64,000 bases of DNA from the NCBI GenBank assembly GCA_043228905.1, contig JBHGNT010000002.1, positions 1,860,001-1,924,000 of the forward strand. Reading direction: 5' to 3'. The first letter of the stretch is position 1; each line of letters opens with the position of its first letter. This document shows, in pieces, positions 11,675-25,528 of the stretch. The translations under genes and the position numbers were made by a program. Origin of the DNA: Azolla caroliniana. Its lineage: Eukaryota > Polypodiophyta. The notes beneath the pieces are model-generated. The model was not told the origin of the DNA and did no database searches. It worked only from the letters and a program-made list of their open reading frames with translations.

Positions 11675-14600
11675 ACATCAATTTGGGCAAATGTAGATGG
11701 AACATATGCATGAAATGTGTAGGGCTAGAAGCATTTTGTAAAATTTCAGTCGAACGTTGGCCCTTGGTGGGAAACAAATGTACGTAGGACACACAAGTGA
11801 AGAAGGCCAACATGGTCAACCGAGAGTGAACACTCCATGATTCAAGTATGAGTATAAAAGGCTTAGGTCTTTTGTTTTATCATCATTGTTTTTGTTTATT
11901 ATGTAGTTGTTGTATAAGATGTTTAGCTCTCGAGGAATTAGGTAAACTTATGAGTTACTCTATATCCAACAAGTATTAGGTTTATATGCATAGATTGACA
12001 TATTCACAATAGTTGTGAGTGGGTGACGATGATATATCTACAATCCTTGATCCACGTTTTATCACCTTACCGTTAGTTTGTTCTTTCCACTCATAGGGTT
12101 GTCAAGTTGTATTTCATTAGAGCTAGAGGCACTAAGCTTAAATAGTAAAAAATGTTGAGGTTGTGATGGACATGAAATGTATTATGAAATGAGAAGAATT
12201 GCCAAAGAGTATGAATTTCATTTTCTTCAACGTTATGTTTAGAGTCCAGACCCATCCAAACTTAGTAGTTAAATTTGGAAGCTTCTTTCACATTCACATC
12301 CAAAAGCATTGTGATAGGCATTATAATGATATATTGTCTCTTGTGTGGCAAGTGTTCCCAAAACGGGGACCAATTGTATGCAATCCTGAAATTTCCTCGA
12401 TGAAAAAAAGACATTAGTGGCAAACTCTTTCCGAAAACTAAGTTCAATCGTATGTCATATGCTAATTTAGCCAATGAAAAAGATACATTTCAATTGGAAC
12501 GCCTTGTTGGTTTTTCAGTAAAATCTTGACCAAGATTACACTTTTATTTTATTATGAAGGCAAAAAAAAAACAGTCCAAGTATTGCTTGCGCCTTATAGT
12601 AACTCAAGTTTGATTGTAAATGTGATAGTGGTGTCGTAACAATTGTGCTTCATATTTTGAAGTTTATGTGTCTAAGTCTATGGGATCAAGTTTATTGGTA
12701 TGTTCAATGCAAAGATTCTATGCATTATTTGTTTGAGAACATGCACATGAACTGTTTGCCCCTAAAAGCATGGCTTTGAGAATCACTTTCCTCAAGAAAG
12801 GTTAAAAAAATATTATTGCCTTAAAAGCAAAGCAATGATAACCATTCAAGCTGAAAATGCATTTAGTAACTCTGAACATTGTGTGGAGAATTCCAACAAT
12901 GTCCAAATATGTTGTCTTTATTCAAAGTGTCATATGATATCATTGATATAATCACCCTCATGACACATTCATAGCTATAAGCAATTTTTCAAATGTCCTC
13001 TAATCATTTATCGGTCATTTTGTCAACTTTATATATTATGGCTGAGTATGCATAACATCCTTGGATTTATTAACATGTACAATCATTGATCAACAGTTGT
13101 AACTTGTTTTGTTTCTGTCTTCAAGTAAAACTGAAATCGATGTTAAGGAATATAGTGGTTATAATGACTTCCACCATTGCTATCTATTGTTATTAATATA
13201 CATATAGGGTGTGAAAGCAAGAGATTCTATTCAAACCACATACCTCCTCACATGTATCAATGTTCGTGCCTTGTATACAAGAAGTTTCTCATATTTATAG
13301 AAATTAATTCATTTTAGGGATCCCTTGAGTCTATAACTTGAAGTTTGAACTTCACTCTTGATTAAATAGAATCACCTGTTTTTTAGCTAAAAAATCATTA
13401 TATATTGGTCATTTATTGAACAATTTTAAGAGAAAGTCCAAGAGCTTTAATGGTTTAAAGACATATTTTAATATGAACAATTCATGTCTCTCAACTCTAT
13501 GCTAAATGGATATGCATTAATTTTGTTTGCTCTGCCTCCAACTAACTTGAGCAACATTCTTAAGTCTATAATTGTGCTTCAATAAATAAGCAACTTGAGT
13601 GGAAACTTGCTTCTTTGGCACTACCACCAAGACAACATTTTGCTCTTGTAACTTGTTATTGACTTAGAGAAACAATAAAAAGGTTTTTACTTGACTAATT
13701 ATACATATTCCAATCCTACGTCTCCTTAATTATACATGTTCCAATCCTACATCTCTTTAATATATCCAATTCAAAGATCACTGCCCATTGAATCGTAGTC
13801 ACATCCATAAATACAATGTACGTCATTTTATCTATAAGAGCTGACTTCATTTCAGTTGGATTATATGCCTTGTCATGCAAGCAAATCAACTATAATGTGA
13901 TTAAGCCGTATTGTACACAAAACCGTCCATTGAGTCCTATCAATGAATTTTTATTTCGATAGCCATGTTCTTTTCAATGGGGGCATATAATTTGTCTCAG
14001 TCAATTCTTTTGTTGAGCAAGTGGAAAGTGAATTTCTTAATTGGGAATCAACTGTTTTCCGTAAGATTTTGAAAGCATGTTGCACTTATCTGGTACCCAT
14101 GGATGGCCCATTTAAAGATTCAAAGTCAACCTTTTAACAACAATATACATAAACACTTTATACTTAATAAGTCAACATTTGAAATGTAGTACCAAAATCA
14201 TGTATGGTCCCGAGTCAATCTTCATATTAACTAACTCGTCTAGGTTACATGATATAAACCATCATACTTAACAATTGACATTTGAAATACAATGGTAAGG
14301 CATATCACGACTTTCAAGCAAATCTTCATGTCATTTGAACTTATTAGAATTACACGTACACTTGCTATATTAATACTAACCACAATATGAATTATCATAG
14401 AAATATGGTTAATCATTTTAATTATGGTGCACACCACTACCCGCATCATTACACATTTCTTTCCTTTCGTTTGATTAGGTTATCTTGTAATTGACTTGAA
14501 ATAATTAAATACTTATTAATAAGTCCACGATTAAATTTGCACTTCCCTAATTACATTGCTCCTAATGATTGACATATTTCTATTTCTATAAGAAACACTA

Positions 14601-17380
14601 TATTAACTTTGTTTTCTTTAACAATAATAAAAAATCAATTAATCCAAAGCTTATTTTTTACAATTGACTCAACAAAGAAAGAAACTAACATTGCCCCTAA
14701 TTTTTGTTATTTCCCCAAATACCCTTAGTTTAGTAAATTGTGCACATTAGATTTGGTAAAACCTACAAAACACTTCGCAAGCCCTACCTTTAGTTAATCA
14801 TCAAAACAGAACAAAAGGGTATCGTAGAGCAAATCATTGTTAAAATGTTGGAGACGTGGATAACTAAGGGCATTTGTGGAAATAACAAAAAACTTAGGGA
14901 CAATGTGAGTTTTTTCTTCATTGAGTTGATCGTCAAAAATAAGTTTTGAAATTTGGATGCATTGAGTTTTTTGTCACTATTCAAAAAAAGAAATTGATTT
15001 GAACCCCGCAAACACTAAGTTGTGAAACATTTATTTTTTCTAATAATTAAACTAAAGGGATGAATACAGTTTGCCTCAATTATGGTTGTGTCATGGATGT
15101 GGGATCTCTCATGCATGCACCATGGTTTTGAAAGCTTGCAAACTTGGGATAAACTCACATCTTGAATTAAGAATTTCACCTTGCCACTTGCGCAACATAT
15201 GAATCCACCCGACCAACGGAAGTTTCTTTCATTACAAAAAAGCATTTCATAATTTTAATTAGCAAAAGGATACCATCACGTTACTAGATTTTACATTTTA
15301 GAATTTCAAAAAGGTAGCGTACCTACCGAATCTGTAATTTTTGAGGATGTCCAAAGTCACCACCTACATGATGTATAATGGGAATGCTTCCAATTATTCA
15401 ATTATTTCTATGACTTCTCTTTTGGCACTTTATTGTTTGTCAATTATTGTGCATAAAAGTGTGCTAAGATTGAATCCAATGAGAGACTTTGATATCTATT
15501 TCAAAAGTCATGTTGCTTTATTCCTAGCCTTACAAAATGTTATGACGTTCTTCCTAAAAGTAATTGTCAAATTGGCACTCTATTGGAGTTTCCATCACAA
15601 AGGGAAGAGATTTCATGTATGTGTTGTAGAGGCCGTGAACTTTTCGTAGAGGTGAATTTCAAGGGTACTTGGGAAACCATGAATCACGATTACTAAAATT
15701 GAACTTAAAGATTTCATAAGAGAAAGGTTCGTGTAAAGAATTGGAACTCTAAAATGGGTATGAAATGTGACTAAACATTATTGTATTACATGGAATGGTA
15801 TAAGTGCCACATTTATATAGTGATTCTATAAAAACTTCGCCATGAACCTCATACAACACAAGATATGCAAACATAACTCTTCATACGAAGAGTTGTCTCT
15901 TTGTAAAATGTCCTTGTCTATTTTAGGTAAATTAAGAGTCACATATTTTCTTATTTAATCAGTTAGACATTCACACTTAATAATGTTCAAAAGCTATCTC
16001 ATATGATGATAATTGTGGGTTAACTCGATGACTCCATGTGCCTTTTTCTTCGTCTCTTCAAATTAAGGTCATATCCTACATACATACATATGTACATACG
16101 TACGTACATACATACATAATACACGTTTGTGTGCTTATGTATGTTGGTGAGACCTATTGCTTTCAATTTATTCTAACGAATAAGTCTACCACTAAGGTAA
16201 GATTTGGAAAGGTGGGACACCATCTTTAAAAGTCCTATTGAACACATCCTACCTTGATCTACTCGTTCTCCATAGCACATATACTTTATGTTTCCAAATT
16301 TAATTTTTTTTCATGAAATTGCCCCTCAACCATTATGTACATCCTTAACTTATATTATATAGAAGGGTATGAAATATTTTATTGATAAAATATGTTTAGT
16401 TTGAACATATATTGTGATATACATAAGACGGAAGTGGGACATCTTCTCCCTTTTTGGTGGCTAGACGCGCCACTTATATAGAGTCCCAAATGGGCTACAT
16501 GCATGGCGCCTCACATGGGAGTGGTTGAGACTGAACTTGGCCGGCCCCACTCCACAATATGGATGTTGTGATCAACGCCTGATTTAGAATCTTGTTAATC
16601 ATTAGGCTATTTGACTATATTGTTTGAATGTTATGATCAATATAAAGTTTTTTTGTTATCATTCTTGGATTATTGCTCGCGATTGTATGTGTTGGATTAT
16701 TAAAATATTCTCATTGTACTTGAGTTGTGGCTCATTATTATACTTGGATCATCATATGCTATTATTTCAAATTCAAAGTCTATAAGGTTTCTTGCTCTAC
16801 AATCTTTACTCTTTAATTGTAGTCGGAATATTGCATATACTATTTGAAGTCATTGGACTTCGTGATTTCTTGACCTATCATATTTCAAACCCATAAGGTT
16901 TCTTGCTCTATAATCTTTGCTCATTATTATACTTGTACAACAAGATATATTAATTTAATTTGGTTGAACTTTGTGGTTTCTTGACCAATAACTTATTGGT
17001 TTATATTATATTGACAAAGAATCTTTATAACTTAGAAACGTTCTTCTTACAACAAGAGGTTGGTTTATGTGTAGCCTAATACTAAAATCATTGTAAAATC
17101 ATATCATGTTTTCGTATTCCGATGTGATGGAAAATAGGTGTGTGATTAATATATTCCTCTCAATCTTGTACACTAGAATCCTAAAAATGCACCTATCCTA
17201 AACCTAATGATGCTTAAATAAGTTGTAACTAAAGAAAGTATCATGAGATCTCTAAATAATGTCATCCAAACTACTTGTGTTCATTCTATTACCATTAAAT
17301 CACCTAGAAATAATTTAGAATGGACATGATGAAAAAACCATTGTAAGACTCATGGAGATATAGTAATATCAAATGGAATG
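11675..17380. other. AT-rich intergenic DNA
   Basis: No supported gene or RNA. Open frames are short and without recognisable domains. A TACA/TACG self-complementary run lies at about 16076-16116. A roughly 112-bp imperfect direct repeat lies at about 16716-16930 (AAGGTTTCTTGCTCTA near 16787 and 16899). Confidence 0.6.
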
Positions 17381-17386
17381 GGGGTT

Positions 17387-17590
17387 GACGAGGCAATAGA
17401 AAAGGGAGGCAAGTGCAATTGAATCACTTGCTTACCGACCACTTAATCGAGTCACCTCCTCATTTGTGTGTGAATTAAGGAGTGACTCAATCGAGTCAGA
17501 AGTGTTTGGACTGAGTAAGGAGTTAATTAAGTACGAGTGACTTAATCAAGTCAAACTTGACTCACTTGAGCTAGTTACATAGTACATACA
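17387..17590. repeat. Cluster of GAGTCA/TGACTC inverted motifs
   Basis: Exact GAGTCA or TGACTC hexamers occur at 17449, 17483, 17493 and 17558, with many near matches (GAGTGACTTAATCAAGTCA). The pair at 17483-17498 forms 6-bp inverted arms around a 4-base spacer. No gene is adjacent; significance unknown. Confidence 0.5.
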
Positions 17591-17760
17591 CTCACCTTGA
17601 GACAAATCGTACTTCATAAACCTTAGTATGGAATATGACTTCCATCGCTTGTAAATATTGGTCCCGTTTCCTCCTCCCCAAGAGCACACCAACAAGAAAT
17701 ATGGTAACCCAACCTATAACATCTACGCTAAACCTATCAAACTCCAAGACACAAATGTTA

Positions 17761-18083
17761 GTAAGGTGCACAAAAATAGAAAAGGCTTGACTCGTGTCAT
17801 GAGTCCAAGGTTGGTCCCCACATGACCTCATCTAAATGTAAAAATCCTTAGTAGGTGATTGTGAGGACCATGATTTAGAGCTTAGAGCAATTGAATGAAA
17901 ATTATGTTAGTGTTCTAATGGTAGTAATGTGCACAAAAATAGGCAAGACTCGACTCATTGTCATGAGTCCAAGGTTGGTCCCTACACGACCTCTTCTAAA
18001 TGTAAAAATCCTCGAAGGTGATTGTGAGGACCTTGATTTAGAGCTTAGAGCAATTGAATGAGAAATGTGTCAGTGTCCTAGAA
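17761..18083. repeat. 160-bp tandem duplication
   Basis: 17761-17920 and 17921-18083 are two copies sharing GTCATGAGTCCAAGGTTGGT, CTAAATGTAAAAATCCT and TTTAGAGCTTAGAGCAATTG with a few substitutions. They end about 50 bp before the LINE ORF2 start. Confidence 0.85.
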
Positions 18084-18135
18084 ATCACTAGAGAAGGTGC
18101 ACTAGCCGAAAAAAGAGTAGGAGGGCAAAACATGA

Positions 18136-19467
18136 ATGATGGATAGGTTAAATCTTATTTCATGGAATGTACGGGGCTTAGGAGGTAGACATTGTTGTAA
18201 GGTAAGGAGTGTTTTCCGTTGTCAGCTAAGAAAATCTTTGATCGGTAGGATTGATGTTTTGCTTATTCAAGAGCATCATTTAAATGAACAAAGAATTCAA
18301 AAATATGGAAAATTGTTGCCAGGCCAGTGGAAACAATTCTGGGTGCTTGCGACTGGGGATAATAGTTTGAAAGCAGGTCTTTTTATAGCAATAAGCGATA
18401 TTTGGTGGTTTGCTTTCACGCATTATGGAATTTTGGATTGTGGTAGAGGAAAATATATAATTCTTCCAATCGGTTCAAAGAAGTGGGGTTTGTTGAATAT
18501 TTATGTACCGAATCATGCAAGAGATAGGATGGCATTATGGAAGAGCATAATGCCACAATTACCAGCTGTTGAACATTGGGCAATTGCGGGTGACTTTAAT
18601 ATGTTAGAGGATGCGTGTGATAGATTAGGAGGCACATTTCAACCATTATTTGGTTTAGAATTATATGAATGGGAACGATTGATCTTTTCTTTAGGTTTAA
18701 TGGACTTGTGGCATGTGTCTTCCTTTGAACGCATGCAAGATTCCTTAGCTTATTCACGTTCGGATAGAAAACAATCAAATACCAATTTGTCTAGGTTACC
18801 AATTGGAATTTTACCTTCATTTTCCTTTTCTGATCATGCACCACTTCGGTTAGTTATAGTCTTGCAGGAGCAACATAGAAATTCTAGGTTTAAAATTCCG
18901 AATCATGTGTTTCTTAGACAAGATTGTGCTCCTAGTGTGCATAATATTTGGAACAAATACGACTATTCATATGATTATGCATTATCTAGTGTTCAAAACG
19001 CTATTAGCGAAACACAACAATTTTTCCATTGTAAAGCTAAACAAGTATTTTATGAGTCTTGTACTAAAATAGGAAGACTTCATAGGGGGTTGAAATCTTT
19101 GCAACATCTACAAGAGAGAAGACCATATTCGAGGTATATAAATTCTCGTGTGATACAAGTAGGGAACCAGATATTGGAATTACAAAAGATTTCAGCGGAT
19201 TTTAATTATCATAATATATCGTCTTCATGGGCAAAATCTGGAGATAAAGTAAATAAACTGTTTTTTGCAGTCCATAATCATCATAAGACATTTGTTAGGA
19301 TTTCGAGGTTAAAATGTCAGGACGGTTCTTATACCACGGATTCTAGTCAGATGAGGCAAATAGCCTCAGATTATTATGAGACTTTGTTGAAAGCTAGGTC
19401 ATTTTCGGAGAATGATTTGATTAAAAGGACATCATATGGTCAAAGATTCAGAATAGGGTATCTGTAA
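18136..19467 (+). pseudogene. LINE ORF2 N-terminal part: endonuclease/exonuclease/phosphatase domain
   Basis: 443 codons open. The apurinic-endonuclease-like motifs are present in order: LISWNVRGLGG at residue 7, LLIQEHHL near 46, AIAGDFNM near 150 and FSFSDHAPL near 230. In this family the domain nicks target DNA to prime reverse transcription. The putative catalytic Asn, Glu, Asp and SDH residues are all present, so this part decayed less than the rest. The frame closes at 19467 where the RT linker should continue, which marks a frameshift. Confidence 0.9.
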
Positions 19468-21059
19468 AACTGATAGATTGTCTTTTACAATCATTAAATT
19501 CTCTTGAGGTTTTTAAGGCTACTAAAGCCCTGGCTAAAGATGTTTGTCCTAGCTTGGATGGGTTGGGAGTCCAGTGGTATATCCAATATTGGGATTTGAT
19601 AGGTGATGGATTGACCAAAGCCTACCAAAAGATATTAGAGTCGGGAAATATGCCACAAGAATGGAAGGAGGGTTTAATTTATATGATACCTAAATCAAGT
19701 GGACAATTAGAAGAACTTCAACATTGGAGACCAATTACCTTGTTGAATGTTATTTATAAAATATTAGCAAAAACATTAGCTAGAAGGCGACAACCTTATC
19801 TGTCGGAGCTGATCCATGATTCTCAAACTGGTTTCATACAAGAGAGAAGTATTTTTTATAACATTATTCTCTTTTGGGAAATGATTGCCTTTGCGGAATT
19901 GCGTAAGCAAGACTTAGTAGTATTATTTCTTGACTTTGAAAAGGCTTCTGACAGAGTGGACTGGGATTTTATGGAGGGAACATTGGTTAGGATGGGTTTC
20001 CCAAACACATGGATAAGAGGAGTATCAACATTATATCGTGATGCGTATAACTCTCTTTTATTTGTAGGGGATGTTGGTAGGAGATTCCCGATCTCAAGAT
20101 CAGTAAGACAAGGATGTCCACTTGCTCCTTTCCTGTTTTTATTAGTATCTGAAGCATTTTTTGTACATCTTAATTCTCAAGATGTAAATATCAAAGGGTT
20201 AGCATTACCAATGTCGTATGCTGCTGTGGATAGTGAGTTTGCTGATGACACAACTTTATATGTTTAGGCTTCACGATTAAATTTAGCATAGGTGCAAAAG
20301 GGTGTGGATGTTTTTTCAGATGCAATGGGTGCATTGATAAATTGGAATAAGTCATCAGGCTTTTGGGTTGCTCCGGGAGAGCCGCCAGTTAATGTGCCTT
20401 CCTCAGGATTCACATGGATACCTAAAGGTCAATCCATTAGGTATTTAGGCTGTAGAGTGGGCTTGGAATTAAAGGCAGAGGATATGGTTGCACCCTTGTT
20501 ATTAAGATTAAGGAATAAGTTAATTTACTGGAATAAGGAAAAGTTATCTTTAGTAGGTCGGATAGTTGTAGCTAATTCGGTCCTTTTGTCCTTGATTTGG
20601 TATATAGCATCTACATGGCTATTTTCGAGGAAAATAATGCTTAAAGTTCAACGCCTAATACATACTTTTATTTGGGGGAACAATGCGTCTAACAATTCGG
20701 TAGCAAAGGTAGCTTGGACAGTTCTTATACAACCTAAGCGGAAAGGAGGTTTAGGTTTGATTGATCCTTTTATGCAAAGTAAAGCCTTACTTTCTAAACA
20801 TGTTGTTAGGAGTTTATTGGCAGGAGAGGAGTTATGGAAAAAGCTATGGATTCGGCATTTACATAACGTTAAGCCATCAACATGTGGTCAATGGAAAGAT
20901 AGTCTTAGATGGTTTTTTAATGCATATTTTCCATTGCCGAAGTCTAATGTTGGATCCTTACGTTTTTTAATGGAATATTTTGAGCATGGGAAAGTATTCG
21001 CCAAGCACTCGTTTTCTTGCCTCCGAAAACTTATACTCAATTCATGCATCAACCTTTGA
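19468..21059 (+). pseudogene. LINE ORF2 reverse transcriptase domain
   Basis: Typical non-LTR RT motifs follow in order: PITLLNVIYKILAK, QTGFIQERSI, LDFEKASDRVDWDF (usual form LDFEKAYDRV), SVRQGCPLAPFLF and FADDTTLYV at the catalytic box. Two stops follow the FADD box in the same frame (20265 and 20289), after which the thumb region continues (IRYLGCRVGLE, WNKEKLSLVGRI). The frame ends at 21059 by a second frameshift. Confidence 0.9.
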
Positions 21060-22459
21060 TATGGAACCCTTTATTTACGAATGAAGCCGCATGTGTGTTG
21101 GGTCTAAGGCCTAGGTTATCTTGGGTTGCAATGGATAATGGTTCAACCCGTACAATTGCGGATTGGATAAACTTCTTGCAAACAACAGCTCAGGACCGAA
21201 AGAATAGGTTGTATAGGTTAATAGGGGCAAATATAATGGTAGATCAATTGTCCATGGTGTATCAGGTCACAATACCAACTTTGCAACTCGATCAATTTCA
21301 AAGGTGGTACAGTATGTTTTCGACACTTAATATACTTATAGGTGCTTGTTTATATCATCAAAATGGTAGTATTTACTTCTATGAAGTATTGGATAATGGT
21401 AGGTTGGTATTAGTAGATGTCGAGTCTCCAATCATGTCTGCTGTGAAGCAATTACCAGTGTGAGTAATTGCTAGATTGAATAAAAAATTGGTTATTGACC
21501 CTAGTCCCTTAATTGCTAACTATGCATCTCATATTTGGGTTGTACATGCTAGACCACTTGTGGATCTGCAGTGGAATCTTGCAGATTATGGTTGGAAATT
21601 GTCCATGCCTAATAATTCCACTAAGGTCCTACCATTCTTCACATATTCGGTGGTGTTTGGGAGAAACTTTATGTTGAGTCAGACTGAGTCAATACTTGCG
21701 GGAAAAAAGTATTGGGACGAAGGTAATGTATCATCTTCTCAGATGATGATGTTTTGGAAACACTTTTGGTCAATTAAATGTATGACCAAGATATTACACT
21801 TTCGTTGGTTGATGATTCATTATGCGTTGCCAGTAGGTGATTTGATGAGGGGATCTGTAACGGATCGGTCATGTGTTATGTGTGGTTATGCAAGTGAGTC
21901 ATTGCATCATGTATTTTGGGAATGTGTTGTCGCAAAAAAGTTTTGGTTTAGAATTCTTAGGCTACTAGGTCGTAAGTATAGGTCAAGGATTTTTACGTGG
22001 GGTGCAGTCTTATGGGGAAGGTTAGATCATCAAATGACTTTCTATCATCATCATTATTCTTCTTTGTCATTACGTGTCACAAGTTTGCAAGTAGACTATA
22101 CTTCAACCTCATTGCAAGGAATCAAGTTTTTCTCCCAGAGTCACGTCTGGCAAATTGTCTCCTCTTTGGCTTTATGGATTCTTTGGAAAGCTAGGTACTC
22201 CAAGCTATACAATGATGAAAACACTCACATCGTGGATCAGGTTAAGTCCTTTTGGAACTTATTGGTACATACAGTTAAAGGTGAATATGATAGTTATAAG
22301 GGTTCTGGACACACAACTAATAAGAAAAGAATGAGAATTCGTAAAGTTTGGTCGTCTATACCTATTATGTTGAATGAAGCCGTAGATGTCAAGTGGAACT
22401 ATGTACCGCCTCGGTGGTTATTCCCACCACCGGCACCATCTTTAGTAGAAATAACATGA
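21017..22459 (+). pseudogene. LINE ORF2 C-terminal region with zinc-binding RVT motif
   Basis: Continues ORF2 in a third frame, interrupted by one TGA near 21461. The C-terminal part holds the plant LINE zinc-binding motif: FRWLMIHYALPVGDL, then CVMCGYASESLHHVFWEC (C-x2-C-x7-H-x4-C spacing). The last codons run to the stop at 22459. Confidence 0.85.
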
Positions 22460-22499
22460 TATAATATAGATGACCGTTGATCTTTTTGTCAGGATAATT

Positions 22500-23400
22500 G
22501 ATGTTGGTGAAAATCAAGGACATGGCAAGCCAAAATTGGGTGCCGATTAGCGATAAGGCAAGATGGTTGTTGTGGATGATGCTTGATGGAAGGAAATCAA
22601 GGACATGGCAAACCAAAATTTGGTGCCGATTAGCGAGAAGGCGAGATGGTTGTTGTGGATGTAAGAAGCAATTTCTTCTGAGCGATAAGGATGAGTGTAG
22701 ATGGTGTGGGGGTTGAAGAAACAATTATCATGAGTTGGTGAGGGAATTTTTGTATATTAATTTGTTTGCGGTTTATATGGCAGGATGCTTGATGGAATTT
22801 GGTGTCATGGGATGGAGTGAAGAAGATTTTAGGTTTCATCTTAGGGAGTGCAACAAACAAGATAGTCTTCTAGTTGTTGTCATGTAGTTATTGTCTTTAT
22901 AGAGCTTATTAATGACGAGCGGATGAGTGAAGAGGGTGTGGGGGTTGAAGCAAATATATGAGCGGTTGAGGAAACATTTTATAATCTTTTTGTTATTATA
23001 CAAGAATTTGGCGGTAATCGGCGAGATGGTTGATGTGGACGTAAGAAGAATTTTTTGAGGGATAAGGATGAGCGAAGACAGTGTGGGGGGTGAAGCAGAA
23101 TATTATGAGTAGGTATAGGAAATTGTTGAAAACGAGTAGTGATTGCCAAGATGGATGTTGTGGAAAAGGAAGCTGTTTATTTTTTGAAAGGATGAGCGAG
23201 AATGTTGTCAAGGTCATGAGTGGATTGGGACAACTAATTTTTTTCTTGGTTGTCTATGTAGGAATTTCAAGGAAAATGGAGAGATGGCTGATGTGGAAAT
23301 ATTTGAAGCACATTTTTCGTTTATAGTTTATATAACGATGAGCGAAGATGGTGGTGGAGGCAGAAACAAAGTTTAGTGAGGGTCTGAGGAGAGTGGATTT
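22500..23400. repeat. Degenerate repeat block upstream of the MAPK remnant
   Basis: A near-identical ~67-bp pair lies at 22513-22579 and 22594-22661. A second repeated word beginning ATGAGYG and running to GTGGGGGTTGAAG-like sequence occurs at 22690, 22923, 23068, 23192 and 23338, mostly preceded by GAGATGGTTGTTGTGGA-like sequence. Several copies translate as short MSEDG- or MSEEGVGVEA-like peptides before stops. The block may be repeated copies of the 5' coding start of the MAPK locus that follows, but that is an inference. Confidence 0.6.
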
Positions 23401-23423
23401 TAGTAGAGAACTAGTATTTTCAT

Positions 23424-23860
<437 letters not shown>

Positions 23861-24799
23861 TCAATTCTAAGAGGAAAGAGCTTTTCTGAAAAAGCCAACT
23901 TGTTGGAAATGCACTAGTAGATATGATGTGAAATGTGGCATGAGCTAAAGGCAGTGCTTGACATGGAATACATTGTTTACAGGTTATGTGCACTAGGAGC
24001 TTGAAGAGCAGACTCTTAATGCTTTTGAGTGGATACAAAAGAAGAGAATCTCTCTCCTAATTTTGTCACATTTGCAGGGTATGGCCAGATGAGAAGAAAT
24101 GGAGTTTTAGCAAATCCGGTTGGAAATGCTTGTAGTCATACAACCATGGTAGGTAAAGGTCAAATATATTGTGAAGCCATGGTGATGAACGTTTATTTGT
24201 ATGCTGATTAGCATGCGAGAATGGAAGAAGATGGAGGAACATTGGGTCTTAGCCAATGATCACATGAGATGGGAAGAAGAGTCATGTATGTGTGTCCACC
24301 GTTCTTTGTAGTCTTCTACTTTGAGTCTTTGAGTTTTTTATTGGCCTATCATGGCCACAGCTTTTACGATGTTGTCAGACTAATCATTTTCTCATGTATG
24401 AAGAATTTATACTAATGAAGAATATTGTTTTGGAAAAAAAAAATCATTACGTTGAAAACAAACTTGTAAGAAATTTGTAATGCGCTCACAAAGAAAACTA
24501 TAGAGCAAATGACATTCCTAGTCACATTCGATGCCATAGAGATACTACTCACAATAACGAGAGAGTGTAAGTCTTAGGAGTCTAGATACTAGAAGGGAAA
24601 CCTCATATCTTAGTGTTAGCATATTGGGCTCCTTGAACACACCCCCATTCAAGTTAGAAGATGAAGATACCTCATGGCGATAAACACACAAAGTTCGAAA
24701 TTGAAGTCCTTCCATTGCATCGCAACCAACTTTTTGTAGGTCCAAATTTTAGATGAAAAGGATTCCAAAGAAAAAAAACATGGGCATTTGAAAGTTAAT

Positions 24800-24850
24800 T
24801 GACATGGTAAGAGTTAACCACCTAAAAGATAAGGTCAAGGGTTTGATCTC
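24800..24850 (+). mobile_element. Possible degenerate tRNA-derived SINE head
   Basis: GACATGGTAAGAG (24801) followed about 40 bases on by GGTTTGATCTC (24840-24850) resembles the box A and box B spacing of plant SINEs, box B being two mismatches from GGTTCGANTCC. No tail or target duplication was found. Confidence 0.35.
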
Positions 24851-25481
24851 TACTAAGTAAGGGCAATGAATGGAAAAAGTGATCTATAACTCAAAAGTGA
24901 CGACGATGAAGTGGATGCAGAACATTTTGGTTTTCTCCAAGTGCCCTAGCTAAGATATGATGCATACATACTAAAAGAAAACGCAGTAAGACACATTAAA
25001 AGAGGCACCACTCATTTAATTCGGGAGAGGAGCTCCAAACTGCCATAAAATGAGCAAAGAGCTCGTTGTTGGAGATTGACAATTTGAAAAGGAATTTTGG
25101 GCTTTGTTGAGAGATGATCTAGAATGGGATAACAAATAAGAAGGGCACATAAGAGGCCTATCTTACGATGCGACGACTATTGTAGAAAAACAACTTGCAT
25201 CTCAATTTCAGGTTATCTGCAGTTAATGTGATCTCTTTGAAGATATTGCAATTCATGATCAAACAAGGATCACTAAAGAATTTTCGGCTTAATAATCTTA
25301 ATAGCGAGCAAAATATTACACACAATATTATCTTAATCTTGTGAGGGTTTTAGACTCCTCACATTGAGGTATTTGACATGCAAATGCCTGGAGAATTCTG
25401 TAAGGTTCACGAATAAATTTCAAGCCAACAATGGAAGTTCTTGAGAAGAAGTCACGAGCAAAAGAAAAGTTGTGAATGACG

Positions 25482-25528
25482 GGAGTCAAACCCACGACAC
25501 CAAGTTTCGTCATCCAACCAACTAGGCA
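25482..25528 (-). mobile_element. tRNA-derived SINE promoter (box A and box B)
   Basis: On the minus strand TGCCTAGTTGG (25528-25518) fits RNA polymerase III box A (TRGCNNAGYNGG), and GGTTTGACTCC (25492-25482) fits box B with one mismatch. The 36-base offset is typical of tRNA-related SINEs. The body probably runs leftward to about 25300, but its 3' end is not defined. A complete tRNA fold is not present. Confidence 0.55.

Larger units (their letters stand above)
18136..22459 (+). mobile_element. Decayed L1-type LINE, ORF2 only
   Basis: One ORF2 of about 1,440 codons is spread over three frames: endonuclease (18136-19467), reverse transcriptase (19467-21010) and the C-terminal zinc region (21017-22459). 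Two frameshifts (about 19440-19500 and 20999-21059) and three in-frame stops (near 20265, 20289 and 21461) inactivate it. There is no ORF1 upstream: the tandem duplication lies there instead, so the element is 5'-truncated almost exactly at the ORF2 start. I see no clear poly-A tail. Confidence 0.93.
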
